64,000 nucleotides of DNA, taken from contig NZ_CP114200.1 in NCBI RefSeq assembly GCF_029392895.1, positions 1,393,501 to 1,457,500 of the forward strand. Reading direction: 5' to 3'. The notes under the pieces were generated by a model. The model made no database searches. It had not been told where the DNA came from and saw nothing but the letters and a program-made list of their open reading frames with translations. The stretch's first letter is position 1. Every line of letters begins with the position of its first letter. Made by a program: the position numbers and the translations under genes. Of this stretch, positions 18,217 to 27,490 are shown one piece after another. This DNA is from Streptomyces sp. 71268. Lineage in GTDB: Bacteria > Actinomycetota > Actinomycetes > Streptomycetales > Streptomycetaceae.

Positions 18217-19629
18217 TCAGGTGATGTCGGGGAGGCCCCGCACGCCCGTCACGCGCAGCGCGTGCACCGTGTCGCGGTGGTGGTGCGCCGAGACCGCGCG
18301 GGCGGCTTCGAGCAGCGGGGCCAGCAGTGCGGCGTGCCCGTCGGCCACCACCCGGGCCGCCTCCGCGCCGCCGCGCGCCCGGACCAGCGCGGCGAGCAGC
18401 GCGACCACCAGTGGCCGGCACCCGGACGCGCCGAGCGCGCCGGCCACCTCTGCCACCTCGGCGACGGGCCGCGCGGCGCCCTGGCGCAGCAACAGCCGGC
18501 AGTCCCGCTCGCGGCCGGCCGCGTCGAGCGCGGCGAGGGCGGCGGCGAGGCGGGGCGGTGGCAGGGAGGCGACCTCCCACAGCAGCGTCGCCACGTCGGC
18601 GTCGAGCCCCTCCGCCGCCAACGCCCCCGCCAGCAGCGGGAGTCGCGGCGCGGGCCACCCGGCGCTCTCGCACAGCACCGCGTGCGCCTCGCCGCTGCTC
18701 CCGGCGCTCCGAAGCCGCGCCACGCGCGCCGCGACCCCGGCCGCCACGTGCCGCTCGCCGAGCGGACCGACCTCGGCCGGACCGGCGGCGGACGGCTGGC
18801 CGGCGGGCGGTGCTACGGCGGACGGGCCGGGGGCGCGGGCACCGCCGGCCGGAGCGGGGGCGTCCCCCGCGGGTGCGGGCTCAGGGACCCCGGGGGCGCG
18901 CCCCGCGTCCGGTGGCGGCGCGCTGGGCTGGCCGCTCGCGGGAGCCTCGGCCGGGCCCGGGGTGGGGCCGAACGCGGGCCCGGGAGCCGGGTTGGAGGCC
19001 GGGGGCGGGCTCTGGACGGGGATCGGAGCCTGTGCGGCGTCCGGCGCCGGGCCCTCCTCGCGTGCGCGCGGGCTGGGGGCGAGGCGGGCGCGGAGTTCGG
19101 CGCAGCGGGCGCTCGCGCGGTGCCAGTCGTCCCAGGCCCAGGCGATGTCCGCGGCGTACTCCTCGGCCGCCTCGTCGCCTCGCTGGCCGCGTGCGGCGTG
19201 CGCGGCGGCGACCAGACGGCGCTGGCGGCGACGCGCGCGGTCGCCCTCGGCCGTCATGGCGGCGAGCCGCTCGCGGAGCACGGCCCGGCTGCCGGGCCTG
19301 GCGTCGAAGGCGGCGGTCGCGGCCCGGTACAGCCACCGGGCCCGCTCGGTGGCGCTGTGCGCGGCCTCCGGACCGCGCAGGGCGGCCAGGTCGTGCAGGA
19401 GCGCCTCGATCACGTCCCAGGGCGGGATCTCCCGGCCGTCGAGACAGTCGGCCAGCCCCCGCGGGTCGCGCTCGGCGAAGACCTCGTACCAGCCGGCGCG
19501 CGCGTCGAGCACCCGGGTCAGCGCGCGCAGGAACCGTGCCAGGGCGGCCACTTCCACCAACTCCGCCGGGTCGAAGGGCCCGGCTGACTCGGCCGCGGCG
19601 CTCGGTTCGGGGTCGTCAGGGCGTCTCAT
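18217..19629 (-). CDS. Uncharacterised Ala/Pro-rich protein
   Basis: Protein of 470 aa that I do not recognise. Residues ~1-190 are a charged, helical domain (RARWLYRAATAAFDARPGS and later Arg/Glu-rich helices). Residues ~195-300 are a low-complexity Pro/Ala/Gly linker. Residues ~305-470 are a regular Leu/Ala-rich helical array resembling degenerate TPR or HEAT repeats. No signal peptide, transmembrane segment or catalytic motif is visible. The start is ATG 19629 behind a GGAGGG-type site. It is probably a regulatory or scaffold protein typical of Streptomyces; no function is claimed. Confidence 0.7.
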   Translation of the reverse strand: MRRPDDPEPSAAAESAGPFDPAELVEVAALARFLRALTRVLDARAGWYEVFAERDPRGLADCLDGREIPPWDVIEALLHDLAALRGPEAAHSATERARWLYRAATAAFDARPGSRAVLRERLAAMTAEGDRARRRQRRLVAAAHAARGQRGDEAAEEYAADIAWAWDDWHRASARCAELRARLAPSPRAREEGPAPDAAQAPIPVQSPPPASNPAPGPAFGPTPGPAEAPASGQPSAPPPDAGRAPGVPEPAPAGDAPAPAGGARAPGPSAVAPPAGQPSAAGPAEVGPLGERHVAAGVAARVARLRSAGSSGEAHAVLCESAGWPAPRLPLLAGALAAEGLDADVATLLWEVASLPPPRLAAALAALDAAGRERDCRLLLRQGAARPVAEVAEVAGALGASGCRPLVVALLAALVRARGGAEAARVVADGHAALLAPLLEAARAVSAHHHRDTVHALRVTGVRGLPDIT

Positions 19630-19979
19630 CCCTCCCCCTCCGTCGTGCCACCGGCGCGCCGTGGGGGCACGGACCGCGGCGGGGCCGCGGGGGCGACGGT
19701 GGCATGAACAGCGAGTGCGCGCCGGGTCGCGCCGGTCGGGGTCCCCCAACTCCCCCGTCGGGCGCGGCCCGCCACGCCGTGACCCCTGGCGCGGGGCGAC
19801 TCCCGGCCCCGGCGCGGGGCGGCTACGGCGACTGCGTCGTACGGCGGTCGCGGGGCGGCGCCGGGGCGGCCGGCCGGCGCCCGGCGCGTACGGGAGCACG
19901 CGCGCGGGTCCGGTCCGGTCGGCCGTCCCCGGCGGCGGCGCCGGCCGGGGGTCGTCGGCCGGCGTCGCCACTGGAGGAA
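19630..19979. other. Intergenic region between ggt and unknown gene
   Basis: 350 bp, very GC-rich, both flanking genes on the - strand. It contains a perfect 7-bp hairpin (19674-19680/19684-19690) nested in an 8-bp inverted pair (19646-19653/19697-19704) that could terminate ggt or shape the leader of the next gene. No coding stretch is convincing. Confidence 0.4.
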
Positions 19980-22016
19980 TCAGTGCCCGGTGGGCGTCGT
20001 CCCGTGCGGGTGGACCACCTGGGCCGAGCCGCCGCCGCGCCGGTTCGTCTCGGCCGCGGCCAACCAGCGCCCGTCGGGCAGGCGTTGTACGCCGGTGGCC
20101 GCGCCGATCTCCCGGTTCTGGGTGAACCGGTGTCCGAGCGCTTCGAGTTCGGCCCGCAGCGGGCTGTTCCACAGGCCGGGTTCCAGCTCCGTCGTGGCGG
20201 TGTTGCGCTGGCTGGCGCGCGGCGCGGCGATCGCGTCCACCAGCGGCAGGCCACGGTCGAAGTGGTTCAGCAGAGTCTGCAACACCGTGGTGATGATGGT
20301 GGCCCCGCCGGGCGAGCCGAGCGCGACCACCGGACGCCCGTCCTCGAACACGATCGTCGGCGACATCGACGAGCGGGGCCGCTTGCCGGGCCCGGGCAGG
20401 TTCGGGTCGTGCACGCCCGGCGTGATGGGCGCGAAGGAGAAGTCCGTCAGCTCGTTGTTGAGCAGGAAGCCGCGCCCGGGCACCGTGATGCCACTGCCGC
20501 CGGTCTGCTCGATCGTCAGGGTGTAGGCGACGACGTTGCCCCACTTGTCGGCGACCGTCAGGTGCGTGGTGTCCCGGCCCTCGTACGGGGTGGGGCTCAC
20601 GGTGCCGGAGGCGTCGCAGCGCTTCGGGTGGCGCGGGTCGCCGGCCGGAAGCGGGCTGGTCAGCGCCTTGTCGTCGCTGATCAGGCAGGCCCGCGCGTCG
20701 GCGAACCGCTGCCCGAGCAACTGCCGGGTCGGCACGTCCTCGAACGCCGGGTCGCCCACCCAGCGGCCCCGGTCGGCGAAGGCGACCCGGCTGGCCTCGA
20801 TGTAGCGGTGCAGGAACCGCTTCTCGCTCAGCCGCGCGTCGCCGCCGCTCCGCGCGGTCCCGTGGTCCCCGTCGGTGGCCGCGCCCTTGTCGGCGTGCGC
20901 GCCCTTGCCCGCCCGGCCGAGTTCGGCGCTCTCCAGGATGTTCAGCGCCTCGCCGACCGTGGTGCCGCCCGAGGAGGACGGGGCCATGCCGTACAGGTCC
21001 AGGCCCTTGTAGTGGGAGCGGCTCGGGGCCTGCGAGCGCGGGGCGTACGCGCGCAGGTCGGCCCGCGTCAGGTCGCCGGGCCGCACCGTGCGGTCGGCGT
21101 CCTTCGCGACCGGGGGCGTGCGCACCGTACGGACGATGTCGCGGCCGATCTCGCCGCGGTAGATGGCGTCCACGCCCTTCCGGGCCAGCAGGTCGTAGGT
21201 GTCGGCCAGGTCGGGGTTGGTCAGCGTGCTGCCGACCTCGGGCAGCTTGCCGCCGGGCAGGAACAGCTTCGCGCTCGCCGGGAAGTCGGCGAAGCGCTCC
21301 TGGTTGTCGGCGGTCTGGGAGCGGAACGTCTCGTCCACCGTGAAGCCGTCGCGGGCCAGCCGCTGCGCGGGGCGCAGCACCTGGCCAAGGGACCTGGTGC
21401 CCCAGCGGTCGAGCGCGGAGTCCCAGGTGGCCGGGGTGCCGGGGGTGCCGACGCCGAGCCCGCTGGTGACGGCCTGGTCGAACGGGATCGGCTTGCCGTT
21501 CTCCAGGAACAGGTCGCTGCCGGCGCTGCGCGGCGCGGTCTCGCGGCCGTCGATGGTGGAGACCCGCTTGCGCTTGGCGTCGTAGTACACGAAGTACCCG
21601 CCGCCGCCGACGCCCGCCGAGTACGGCTCGGTGACGCCCAGGGCCGCCGCGGTGGCCACCGCGGCGTCCACGGCGTTGCCGCCGCGCCGCAGCACCTCGA
21701 TGCCGGCGGCTGAGGCGTCCTGGTCGACGCTGGAGACCGCGCCGCCGTAGCCGACGGCCACCGGCGTCTTGTCGGGCGTGCCCGGCGGGGTGTGGGCGTG
21801 GCTCGCCGGCCGCGCGCCGTCCGCCGCCCGGTCCGGCGTCGCCGGGCCCTCGGCGATGGCCGGCACGGAGCCGAGCGTGGTCAGCAACGCCGCGGTCGCG
21901 GCCACCGCGGCCCAGCGGCGGGCGCGGGTGCCGCCGCTCCGGGACCGGCCGGCGGCGGGCGGTGGAAGTCCCGGCGCGGTAGCGGTCGAGCGAAGCGACA
22001 CAGCAGGGCGGACCAT
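19980..22016 (-). CDS. ggt: Gamma-glutamyltransferase (exported)
   Basis: Canonical gamma-glutamyltranspeptidase of 678 aa, transferring or hydrolysing the gamma-glutamyl group of glutathione. An N-terminal signal region is at ~30-55. The substrate Arg is in IDGRETAP (Arg158). The autocleavage nucleophile is Thr483 in GRDTTHLTVADKWGNVVAYT, and the oxyanion and lid block is GSGITVPGRGFLLNNELTDFSF. A ~25-residue low-complexity insert (Gly/Asp/His-rich) is at ~370-395. The start is ATG 22016, with GGAGG at 5 nt. It is divergent from the membrane protein at 22346. It is the second family member in 12 kb. Confidence 0.93.
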   Translation of the reverse strand: MVRPAVSLRSTATAPGLPPPAAGRSRSGGTRARRWAAVAATAALLTTLGSVPAIAEGPATPDRAADGARPASHAHTPPGTPDKTPVAVGYGGAVSSVDQDASAAGIEVLRRGGNAVDAAVATAAALGVTEPYSAGVGGGGYFVYYDAKRKRVSTIDGRETAPRSAGSDLFLENGKPIPFDQAVTSGLGVGTPGTPATWDSALDRWGTRSLGQVLRPAQRLARDGFTVDETFRSQTADNQERFADFPASAKLFLPGGKLPEVGSTLTNPDLADTYDLLARKGVDAIYRGEIGRDIVRTVRTPPVAKDADRTVRPGDLTRADLRAYAPRSQAPSRSHYKGLDLYGMAPSSSGGTTVGEALNILESAELGRAGKGAHADKGAATDGDHGTARSGGDARLSEKRFLHRYIEASRVAFADRGRWVGDPAFEDVPTRQLLGQRFADARACLISDDKALTSPLPAGDPRHPKRCDASGTVSPTPYEGRDTTHLTVADKWGNVVAYTLTIEQTGGSGITVPGRGFLLNNELTDFSFAPITPGVHDPNLPGPGKRPRSSMSPTIVFEDGRPVVALGSPGGATIITTVLQTLLNHFDRGLPLVDAIAAPRASQRNTATTELEPGLWNSPLRAELEALGHRFTQNREIGAATGVQRLPDGRWLAAAETNRRGGGSAQVVHPHGTTPTGH

Positions 22017-22345
22017 CCTGACCTCCAAGCAGAAAGCGGGCGGCAGCGGCCGGAGCCTACTCGCGCGTGGGAGCGGACGACAGTACGTGCGGGGTACGCG
22101 TGTCCCTATGAGCACCGGCGTACGCCACCCGTACGAGGGCGTTTGAGCACCCACGAACCGGCGTAGCGCGGCCCTCAGACGGCTATCTGACGCCTCATCA
22201 GTGCTGGCCCGCCACCGGACGCGAACCGCCCGCCGGACGCGGTCCGGGCACAGGCACCCCATCGGCACAAGCCACCCCGCTCCGTTCGTCCGCACCCACC
22301 GCAGGGCTCGAACAAGCACCCGAACGGCGGCTACGATGCGCGGCC
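22017..22345. promoter_or_regulatory. Divergent promoter region; leaderless promoter candidate
   Basis: 329 bp between ggt (-) and the unknown membrane protein (+). For the + gene, TCGAAC (22308-22313) and TACGAT (22332-22337), 18 bp apart, fit a sigma-70-type promoter. Initiation ~7 bp beyond the -10 would fall at or within 1-2 nt of ATG 22346, giving a leaderless mRNA; consistent with this, no Shine-Dalgarno precedes that ATG. The ggt promoter was not identified. Confidence 0.4.
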
Positions 22346-23149
22346 ATGACTGACACCCCGCTGGCATGGCAGTCCGTCGGCCTGGCCCTCGACCCCGGTG
22401 GCGCGGAGGCGGGCCTCATCGCCTCGGGCGCCGCCCTGGTCGTGGGCCTGACGCTGGGTTGGCTGGCGCACACGGCGGTCGGTCGGCGCCGGCTCGGTCG
22501 CGAGCGCGCCTTCTACGGGCTGCCGGAGGGGGCGGAGTGCGTACTCGTCACCCATCGGGACACCACGGCCGCCAGCCAGTGGAGCATCCCCCGGCACGAC
22601 GCGCTCGCGCTGCTCGGCCTGTCGTCCGTGCTGGAGAGCTGCGGGGCGCACGCGGAGATCGCGCCGCACGACACCGGACTCCAGGGGTTCGGCGCGCGCA
22701 CCGAGTTCTGCGTGGGCGACCCGGTCGCGCACCACCGGCTGGCCGCCCACCTGGCCAACCTGCTCCCCGGCGTCACGGTGCGCGCCGGCGACGAGAACGG
22801 CGTGGACCGGGGGACGTTCGTCATCGGCGGCACGGCCTACCGGATGGAGCCGGGGGCGGTGGAGTACGTGCTGCTCGCCCGGCTCACGGCGGGCGACGGC
22901 GACCGGCCGGTCTTCCTCGCGGCCGGCCAACGCCCGGTGACGCACCGGGCCGCCGTGCGGCACCTCGTACGCAACCGCGTCCGGCTCGCGCGCGGGCGCG
23001 GGCGGGACGGCTCGTTCTGCGTGCTGCTCAAGGTGGTCAACTCGCAGGCGTACGGGCCCGACGTGGTGGAGCTGGTGGCCGACGTGACGAAGGCGGCGCT
23101 GGCGCCCGGCGAGGTGAGGGGACACCGCGCGGCCAAGGGCACCGAGTAG
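22346..23149 (+). CDS. Uncharacterised membrane-anchored protein
   Basis: Protein of 267 aa. One hydrophobic segment at ~21-44 (GLIASGAALVVGLTLGWLAH) is followed by basic residues, so the ~220-residue remainder is probably cytoplasmic. That domain has alternating beta strands and helices without a known catalytic motif. I do not recognise the family. It converges on the transporter permease at 23210. A leaderless start at ATG 22346 is likely. Confidence 0.7.
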   Translation: MTDTPLAWQSVGLALDPGGAEAGLIASGAALVVGLTLGWLAHTAVGRRRLGRERAFYGLPEGAECVLVTHRDTTAASQWSIPRHDALALLGLSSVLESCGAHAEIAPHDTGLQGFGARTEFCVGDPVAHHRLAAHLANLLPGVTVRAGDENGVDRGTFVIGGTAYRMEPGAVEYVLLARLTAGDGDRPVFLAAGQRPVTHRAAVRHLVRNRVRLARGRGRDGSFCVLLKVVNSQAYGPDVVELVADVTKAALAPGEVRGHRAAKGTE

Positions 23150-23209
23150 GCGTCACCGGCCGCCCCGGCCACCCGCCTCCCCCGGCCCCCGTCTCCCCGC
23201 CCCCGGCGC

Positions 23210-24193
23210 TCAGGGCCGGCCGTCGCCCGGGCTGCCGCCTCCGGGCCGTGGGTCGCCGGGCCGGGGATCGCCGGGTCGGAGGTCACCGGATCGGGAGCCG
23301 TCGGGCCGGGGGCCGCCGGGGCCGCCCGGGGCCGGGCCGCCGCCCACGCCCGGCAGCAGCGTGCCGGGCTTCGCGTCGGCGACCTCCGCGGCGCCGACCT
23401 TCGGGTTGCGGCGCTGTCGCTTGGCGACCCAGTTGGCGAACCAGGACAGCAGCATGCACATACCGATGTAGATCGGCGAGATGATCAACACCACCGGGAT
23501 GAACGGCAGGTCGTAGTCGAGGTTGCCGGCGATGAGCTTGCCCGCGTGCAGGAACTCCTCGTAGGTGATGAGGAAGCCGAGCGAGGTGTCCTTGAGCGCC
23601 ACCACGAGCTGACTGATGATCGCCGGCAGCATGGCCCGCACGCCCTGCGGCACCAGGACGTGGCTCATGACGTGCGTCTTGCGCATGCCCAGCGAGTACG
23701 CGGCCTCGCGCTGGCCCCGGTCCACCGAGTTCACGCCGGTGCGGAAGACCTCGGCGAGCACCGAGCCGTTGTACAGCGTCAGCCCGGTGACCAGCGCGGG
23801 CAGCGGCTGCACCTTGAGCGCCACGAAGACGAAGAAGATCATCACCAGCACGGGCATGGCCCGGAAGAACTCCACGAGCAGCGTGGCCAGCCAGCGCACC
23901 GGGCGGTGGTCGGACAGTCGCCCGGCGGCGAGCAGCGCGCCGAGCGCGAGCGCGAGGACGGCGGCGTACGCGAACGCCTTGAGGGTGTTGCCGAGCCCGC
24001 GCAGGAGCAGTTCCTGGATGCCCTCGTACTGGAACGGGCGCCACTTCTGGGCCTCGAACTGGCCGGTGTCCCAGAGGAGGTAGCCGAACCAGGCCAGCAG
24101 CGCCAGGATCACCAGGGTGGAGACGACCCCGTACAGCCGGTGTCGGCGGCGGGTCCGTGGGCCGGGGATGTCGTAGAGGGCGGTGTGGGTCAT
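23210..24193 (-). CDS. gluD: Amino-acid ABC transporter permease (GluD-like)
   Basis: Inner-membrane permease of 327 aa, HisM/GluD type. Transmembrane segments start at ~22-45 (VVSTLVILALLAWFGYLLW) and four or five more follow from ~75. The EAA loop is REAAYSLGMRKTHVMSHVLVPQGVRAMLP. The C-terminal ~55 residues are an unusual Gly/Pro/Asp/Arg tail with repeated GDxRPGDPRP units. The start is ATG 24193, overlapping the stop of the upstream permease gene as ATGA. It is the last gene of gluABCD. Confidence 0.9.
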   Translation of the reverse strand: MTHTALYDIPGPRTRRRHRLYGVVSTLVILALLAWFGYLLWDTGQFEAQKWRPFQYEGIQELLLRGLGNTLKAFAYAAVLALALGALLAAGRLSDHRPVRWLATLLVEFFRAMPVLVMIFFVFVALKVQPLPALVTGLTLYNGSVLAEVFRTGVNSVDRGQREAAYSLGMRKTHVMSHVLVPQGVRAMLPAIISQLVVALKDTSLGFLITYEEFLHAGKLIAGNLDYDLPFIPVVLIISPIYIGMCMLLSWFANWVAKRQRRNPKVGAAEVADAKPGTLLPGVGGGPAPGGPGGPRPDGSRSGDLRPGDPRPGDPRPGGGSPGDGRP

Positions 24194-24834
24194 CGCGGCA
24201 CTCCCCAGCGCGCTTCCAGCACGTTGAAGATCGCGCTGATGGTCAGGGTCACGATCAGGTAGCCGACGGCGATCCAGACGAAGGACCAGACGATGCTGTA
24301 GCCGAGTTCGTTCAGGGTCTTGTAGGTGCCGAGCAGTTCGGTGACGCTGAACGAGCCGGCGATGGCCGAGTTCTTGGCCAGCGCGATCAGCGTGGAGCCG
24401 ATCGGCGGGATCACCGAGCGGAACGCCTGCGGCATCACCACCGAGCCCAGCGTCTGGTCGAAGGTCAGGCCCAGGCTGCGCGCCGCCTCGCCCTGGCCGA
24501 CCGGCACGGTGTTGATGCCCGAGCGCACCGCCTCGCAGATGAAGGCCGAGGTGTAGCAGCCGAGCGCGAGCACGGCGAAGGTGGTGAACGGCAGCACCAG
24601 GCCGAAGCGCGGCAGGCCGAGCAGTACGGCGAAGAACAGCAGGGTGAGCGGGGTGTTGCGGAGCACCGTCACCCACACGGTGCCGAAGACCCGCAGCGAG
24701 CCGACCGGCGCGACTCGGAAGGCGGCCATCACGATGCCCAGGCCCAGGGCGAGCAGCGAGGCGTAGCCGGTCAGCTCGACCGTGCCGAGCAGGCCCTTGC
24801 CGTAGAGCGAGAAGTTCTCGGTCAACACGTCCAT
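24190..24834 (-). CDS. gluC: Amino-acid ABC transporter permease (GluC-like)
   Basis: Permease of 214 aa with about five transmembrane segments and the EAA loop GEAARSLGLTFDQTLGSVVMPQAFRSVIPP (120-150). It pairs with the adjacent GluD-like protein to form the membrane channel of a glutamate/polar-amino-acid importer. The length is typical for GluC. Confidence 0.9.
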   Translation of the reverse strand: MDVLTENFSLYGKGLLGTVELTGYASLLALGLGIVMAAFRVAPVGSLRVFGTVWVTVLRNTPLTLLFFAVLLGLPRFGLVLPFTTFAVLALGCYTSAFICEAVRSGINTVPVGQGEAARSLGLTFDQTLGSVVMPQAFRSVIPPIGSTLIALAKNSAIAGSFSVTELLGTYKTLNELGYSIVWSFVWIAVGYLIVTLTISAIFNVLEARWGVPR

Positions 24835-24847
24835 GGCGCTGCCTTCC

Positions 24848-25837
24848 TCAACCCGCCGCGTAGCGGTCGACGGCGGGCGGCTTCGGGGCGGGCACGCCGG
24901 ACAGGCCCAGCGTCGCGTCGTACGCCTTCTTCCAGTCGCCGTTCTTCTGGTGCGCCTCGATGGCGTCGTCGAGCGCGAGGCGCAGCGCGTTGTCGCTCCG
25001 GGGTACGCCGATGCCGTACGGCTCCTTGGAGAACGGCCGCCCCGCCAGCTTGAGTTCGTCGGGCACCTTGGCGGCGTAGCCCATCAGGATCGTGTCGTCG
25101 GTGGTCACCGCGTCCACCTGGTAGGTGAGGAGGTTGTCGACGCAGATCGAGTACGCGTCGTAGGAGACCGGGTCGGCCTTGGGGTAGTCGGCCTCGATGC
25201 GCTGGAGCGGCGTCGAGCCGGCCGCCGAGCACACCTTCTTGCCCGCCAGGTCGTCCGGCCCGTGGATGTCGTCCTCGTCGTGGCGCACCAGCAGCGACTG
25301 CCCGGCTTCGTAGTACGGGCCGGCGAAGCCGACCTGGCGCTTGCGCAGGTCGTTGATGGTGTAGGTGCCGACGTAGTAGTCGATCTGGCCGTTCTGCAGG
25401 GCCGTCTCGCGGTTGGCGGAGGCGACGGTGCGGAAGGTGACGCGTCGCGGGTCGAAGCCGAGCGAGGCGGCCATCATCTTGGCGATCTCGATGTCGAACC
25501 CGCTGTAGCGGCCGGTCGCCGGGTCCTTCTCGCCCACGTACGGCTGGTCCTCCTTGGCGCCGACCACCAGGCGCCCGCGGCGCTTGGCCTTGCGCCAGGT
25601 CGGGGACTTCGGGAGGTCGAAGCCCTCGGCCACGCGGTAGTGCGGCAGCGCCTCCGGGCGCGGCCCCTTGGCCGGCGGGCTGCCCTCCTTGCCGCAGCCG
25701 GCCGTGGCCAGGGCCAGGGCCGCGAGCACGGCGACGGCGAGCGCGCGCCGACGCCGGGGAGGGCGCGAGGTCGGGCGTCGGGTCGCGCGTGGGGACTGGT
25801 TCGCGGGCGGGGGCTGGTTCGGGGGAAGCTCGCGCAT
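24848..25837 (-). CDS. gluB: Glutamate/amino-acid ABC transporter substrate-binding lipoprotein
   Basis: Extracytoplasmic binding protein of 329 aa. A long basic N-region (PPRRRR, residues 26-31) is followed by a hydrophobic core and a lipobox-like ATAGC ending at Cys48. The solute-binding fold (family 3) starts near residue 75, with GRLVVGAKEDQPYVGEKD, SGFDIEIAKMMA, and a conserved SICVDNLLTYQVDAVTTDD block typical of GluB. The start is ATG 25837, 16 bp after the ATPase gene; an in-frame GTG at 25849 is an alternative. Confidence 0.9.
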   Translation of the reverse strand: MRELPPNQPPPANQSPRATRRPTSRPPRRRRALAVAVLAALALATAGCGKEGSPPAKGPRPEALPHYRVAEGFDLPKSPTWRKAKRRGRLVVGAKEDQPYVGEKDPATGRYSGFDIEIAKMMAASLGFDPRRVTFRTVASANRETALQNGQIDYYVGTYTINDLRKRQVGFAGPYYEAGQSLLVRHDEDDIHGPDDLAGKKVCSAAGSTPLQRIEADYPKADPVSYDAYSICVDNLLTYQVDAVTTDDTILMGYAAKVPDELKLAGRPFSKEPYGIGVPRSDNALRLALDDAIEAHQKNGDWKKAYDATLGLSGVPAPKPPAVDRYAAG

Positions 25838-25853
25838 GTCGGTGCCCACCCGC

Positions 25854-26597
25854 TCAGTGCTTGAGGATCTTGGAGAGGAAGTCCTTGGCACGCTCGCTGC
25901 GCGGCGCGCTGAAGAACTCCTCGGGCGGGCGGTCCTCCACGATCGCGCCGTCGGCCATGAACACCACCCGGTTCGCGGCCGATCGCGCGAAGCCCATCTC
26001 GTGGGTGACGACCACCATCGTCATGCCCTCCTGGGCGAGCTGCCGCATCACCTCAAGGACCTCGTTGATCATCTCCGGGTCGAGGGCGGAGGTCGGCTCG
26101 TCGAAGAGCATCACCTTGGGGTCCATCGCCAGCGCCCTGGCGATGGCGACGCGCTGCTGCTGTCCGCCGGAGAGCTGGGCCGGGTACTTGTCGGCGTGCG
26201 CGGCCAGCCCCACCCGCTCCAGCAGTTCCCGCGAGCGCCTGTCGGCCTGCTCCTTCTTCCGCTTCCTGACCTTGATCTGCGCCAGCGACACGTTGGCCAG
26301 CACGGTCTTGTGCGCGAAGAGGTTGAACGACTGGAAGACCATGCCGACCTCGGCCCGGAGCTGGGCGAGTGCCCTGCCCTCGGCCGGCAGCGGCGTACCG
26401 CTCAGCGTGATCGTGCCGGACTCGATGCTCTCCAGGCGGTTGATCGTCCGGCACAGCGTCGACTTGCCGGAACCGGAGGGGCCGATCACGACCACGACCT
26501 CCCCGCGGCCCACGGTGAGGTCGATGTCCCGCAGTACGTGCAGCTTCCCGTAGTACTTGTTGACGTCGCGCAGTTCGATCAGGGGATCGACGGCCAT
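25854..26597 (-). CDS. gluA: Amino-acid ABC transporter ATP-binding protein
   Basis: ATPase of 247 aa. Walker A is GPSGSGKST (39-47), with a Q-loop in [11 protein letters not shown], the signature [15 protein letters not shown], Walker [14 protein letters not shown] and the switch His in VVTHEMGF. The length matches GluA/GlnQ. It is the first gene of the gluABCD operon, which imports glutamate or related polar amino acids. Confidence 0.94.
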   Translation of the reverse strand: MAVDPLIELRDVNKYYGKLHVLRDIDLTVGRGEVVVVIGPSGSGKSTLCRTINRLESIESGTITLSGTPLPAEGRALAQLRAEVGMVFQSFNLFAHKTVLANVSLAQIKVRKRKKEQADRRSRELLERVGLAAHADKYPAQLSGGQQQRVAIARALAMDPKVMLFDEPTSALDPEMINEVLEVMRQLAQEGMTMVVVTHEMGFARSAANRVVFMADGAIVEDRPPEEFFSAPRSERAKDFLSKILKH

Positions 26598-26848
26598 ATG
26601 CAGCCCTACCCACTTTCAGGCGTGTCGCAGTCAACGCAACCTATACATCCCCATAAGGGACATGGCGGATGACACGCATGGTGTGGGCAATTGATGCCAT
26701 TTGACGGCTACGGCGGGCGGGCGTCACCGACGACGGGGGTCGGCGGTGGCCACGCCCGGAGGACGGGCCGCGCCCCTGGTCGGCGAGTTCGTGACCGCTC
26801 GCCCGTCTGTCTCTCCGTCTGTCCGGGCGGCGGACCGGGCCGTGCGTC
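26598..26848. other. Upstream region of gluA
   Basis: 251 bp separating gluA from the next - strand gene. An A/T-rich patch on the - strand (26636-26660) includes a TAGGTT -10-like hexamer, but no -35 partner at 16-18 bp is visible. No regulator site could be assigned. Confidence 0.3.
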
Positions 26849-27286
26849 TCAGCCCTCGTCCACCTCGGCGTAGAGCTGCGACAGCTCGGGGGCGCCGTCC
26901 TCCGCCCAGGCCAGTCCGACCGCCGCCACGTCGATCTCCCGGCCGTTGTCCAGCACCACCAGCGGGGTGCCGTCCGGGTCCAGCCGCCACTGGGCGCCCG
27001 GCACGGTCCGTACGATCACCGTGCCCAGATACAGGCCGGCGTCGTTGCCCAGCCACGGCGACTCCTCGGGGTCGTCCCGCCAGCGGGGCTGCAACTGGTC
27101 GAGGGCTTCGAGGGAGGCCGGGGTGTCGTCCAACTCGACGTTCTCCGACTCGGCGCGGGCCCGCAGCAGTTCACACTCCGAGAGCAGTTCGGCCAGCCCT
27201 TCCCGCGCCGACCCGGTGGGCGGCGGTTCCGCTTGGCCCGTCGCGCCGTGCCGCTTGCGCCAGGGGCCCAGGAAGGAGATGTTCAT
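26849..27286 (-). CDS. Small acidic conserved protein (DUF6278-like)
   Basis: Soluble protein of 145 aa, acidic at the C-terminus. The blocks MNISFLGPWRKRHG, GLAELLSECELLRARAESENVEL and WRDDPEESPWLGNDAGLYLGTVIVRTVPGA recall a Streptomyces-restricted family of unknown function that I believe is DUF6278; this is from memory. No catalytic motif. The start is ATG 27286, chosen from the conserved N-terminus; the Shine-Dalgarno is poor. Confidence 0.7.
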   Translation of the reverse strand: MNISFLGPWRKRHGATGQAEPPPTGSAREGLAELLSECELLRARAESENVELDDTPASLEALDQLQPRWRDDPEESPWLGNDAGLYLGTVIVRTVPGAQWRLDPDGTPLVVLDNGREIDVAAVGLAWAEDGAPELSQLYAEVDEG

Positions 27287-27490
27287 ACCGTTCAGCGTCG
27301 CACCGACCGGGGGGTGCGCACCACAGGCGCGCGGCAGTGGATGACGCTTGGCCGCCCTGACGCGCCGGCCCCCGGGCCGCCCGGAGTTCCTGGTTTCCAC
27401 GGGGCGGGCGTGGCTCGTACGGTCGCCCCGCCAGCGCGACCGCCGGCACGACCACCGTCGGCCCGCCGGCGATGACGAGAGGGGACGCGC

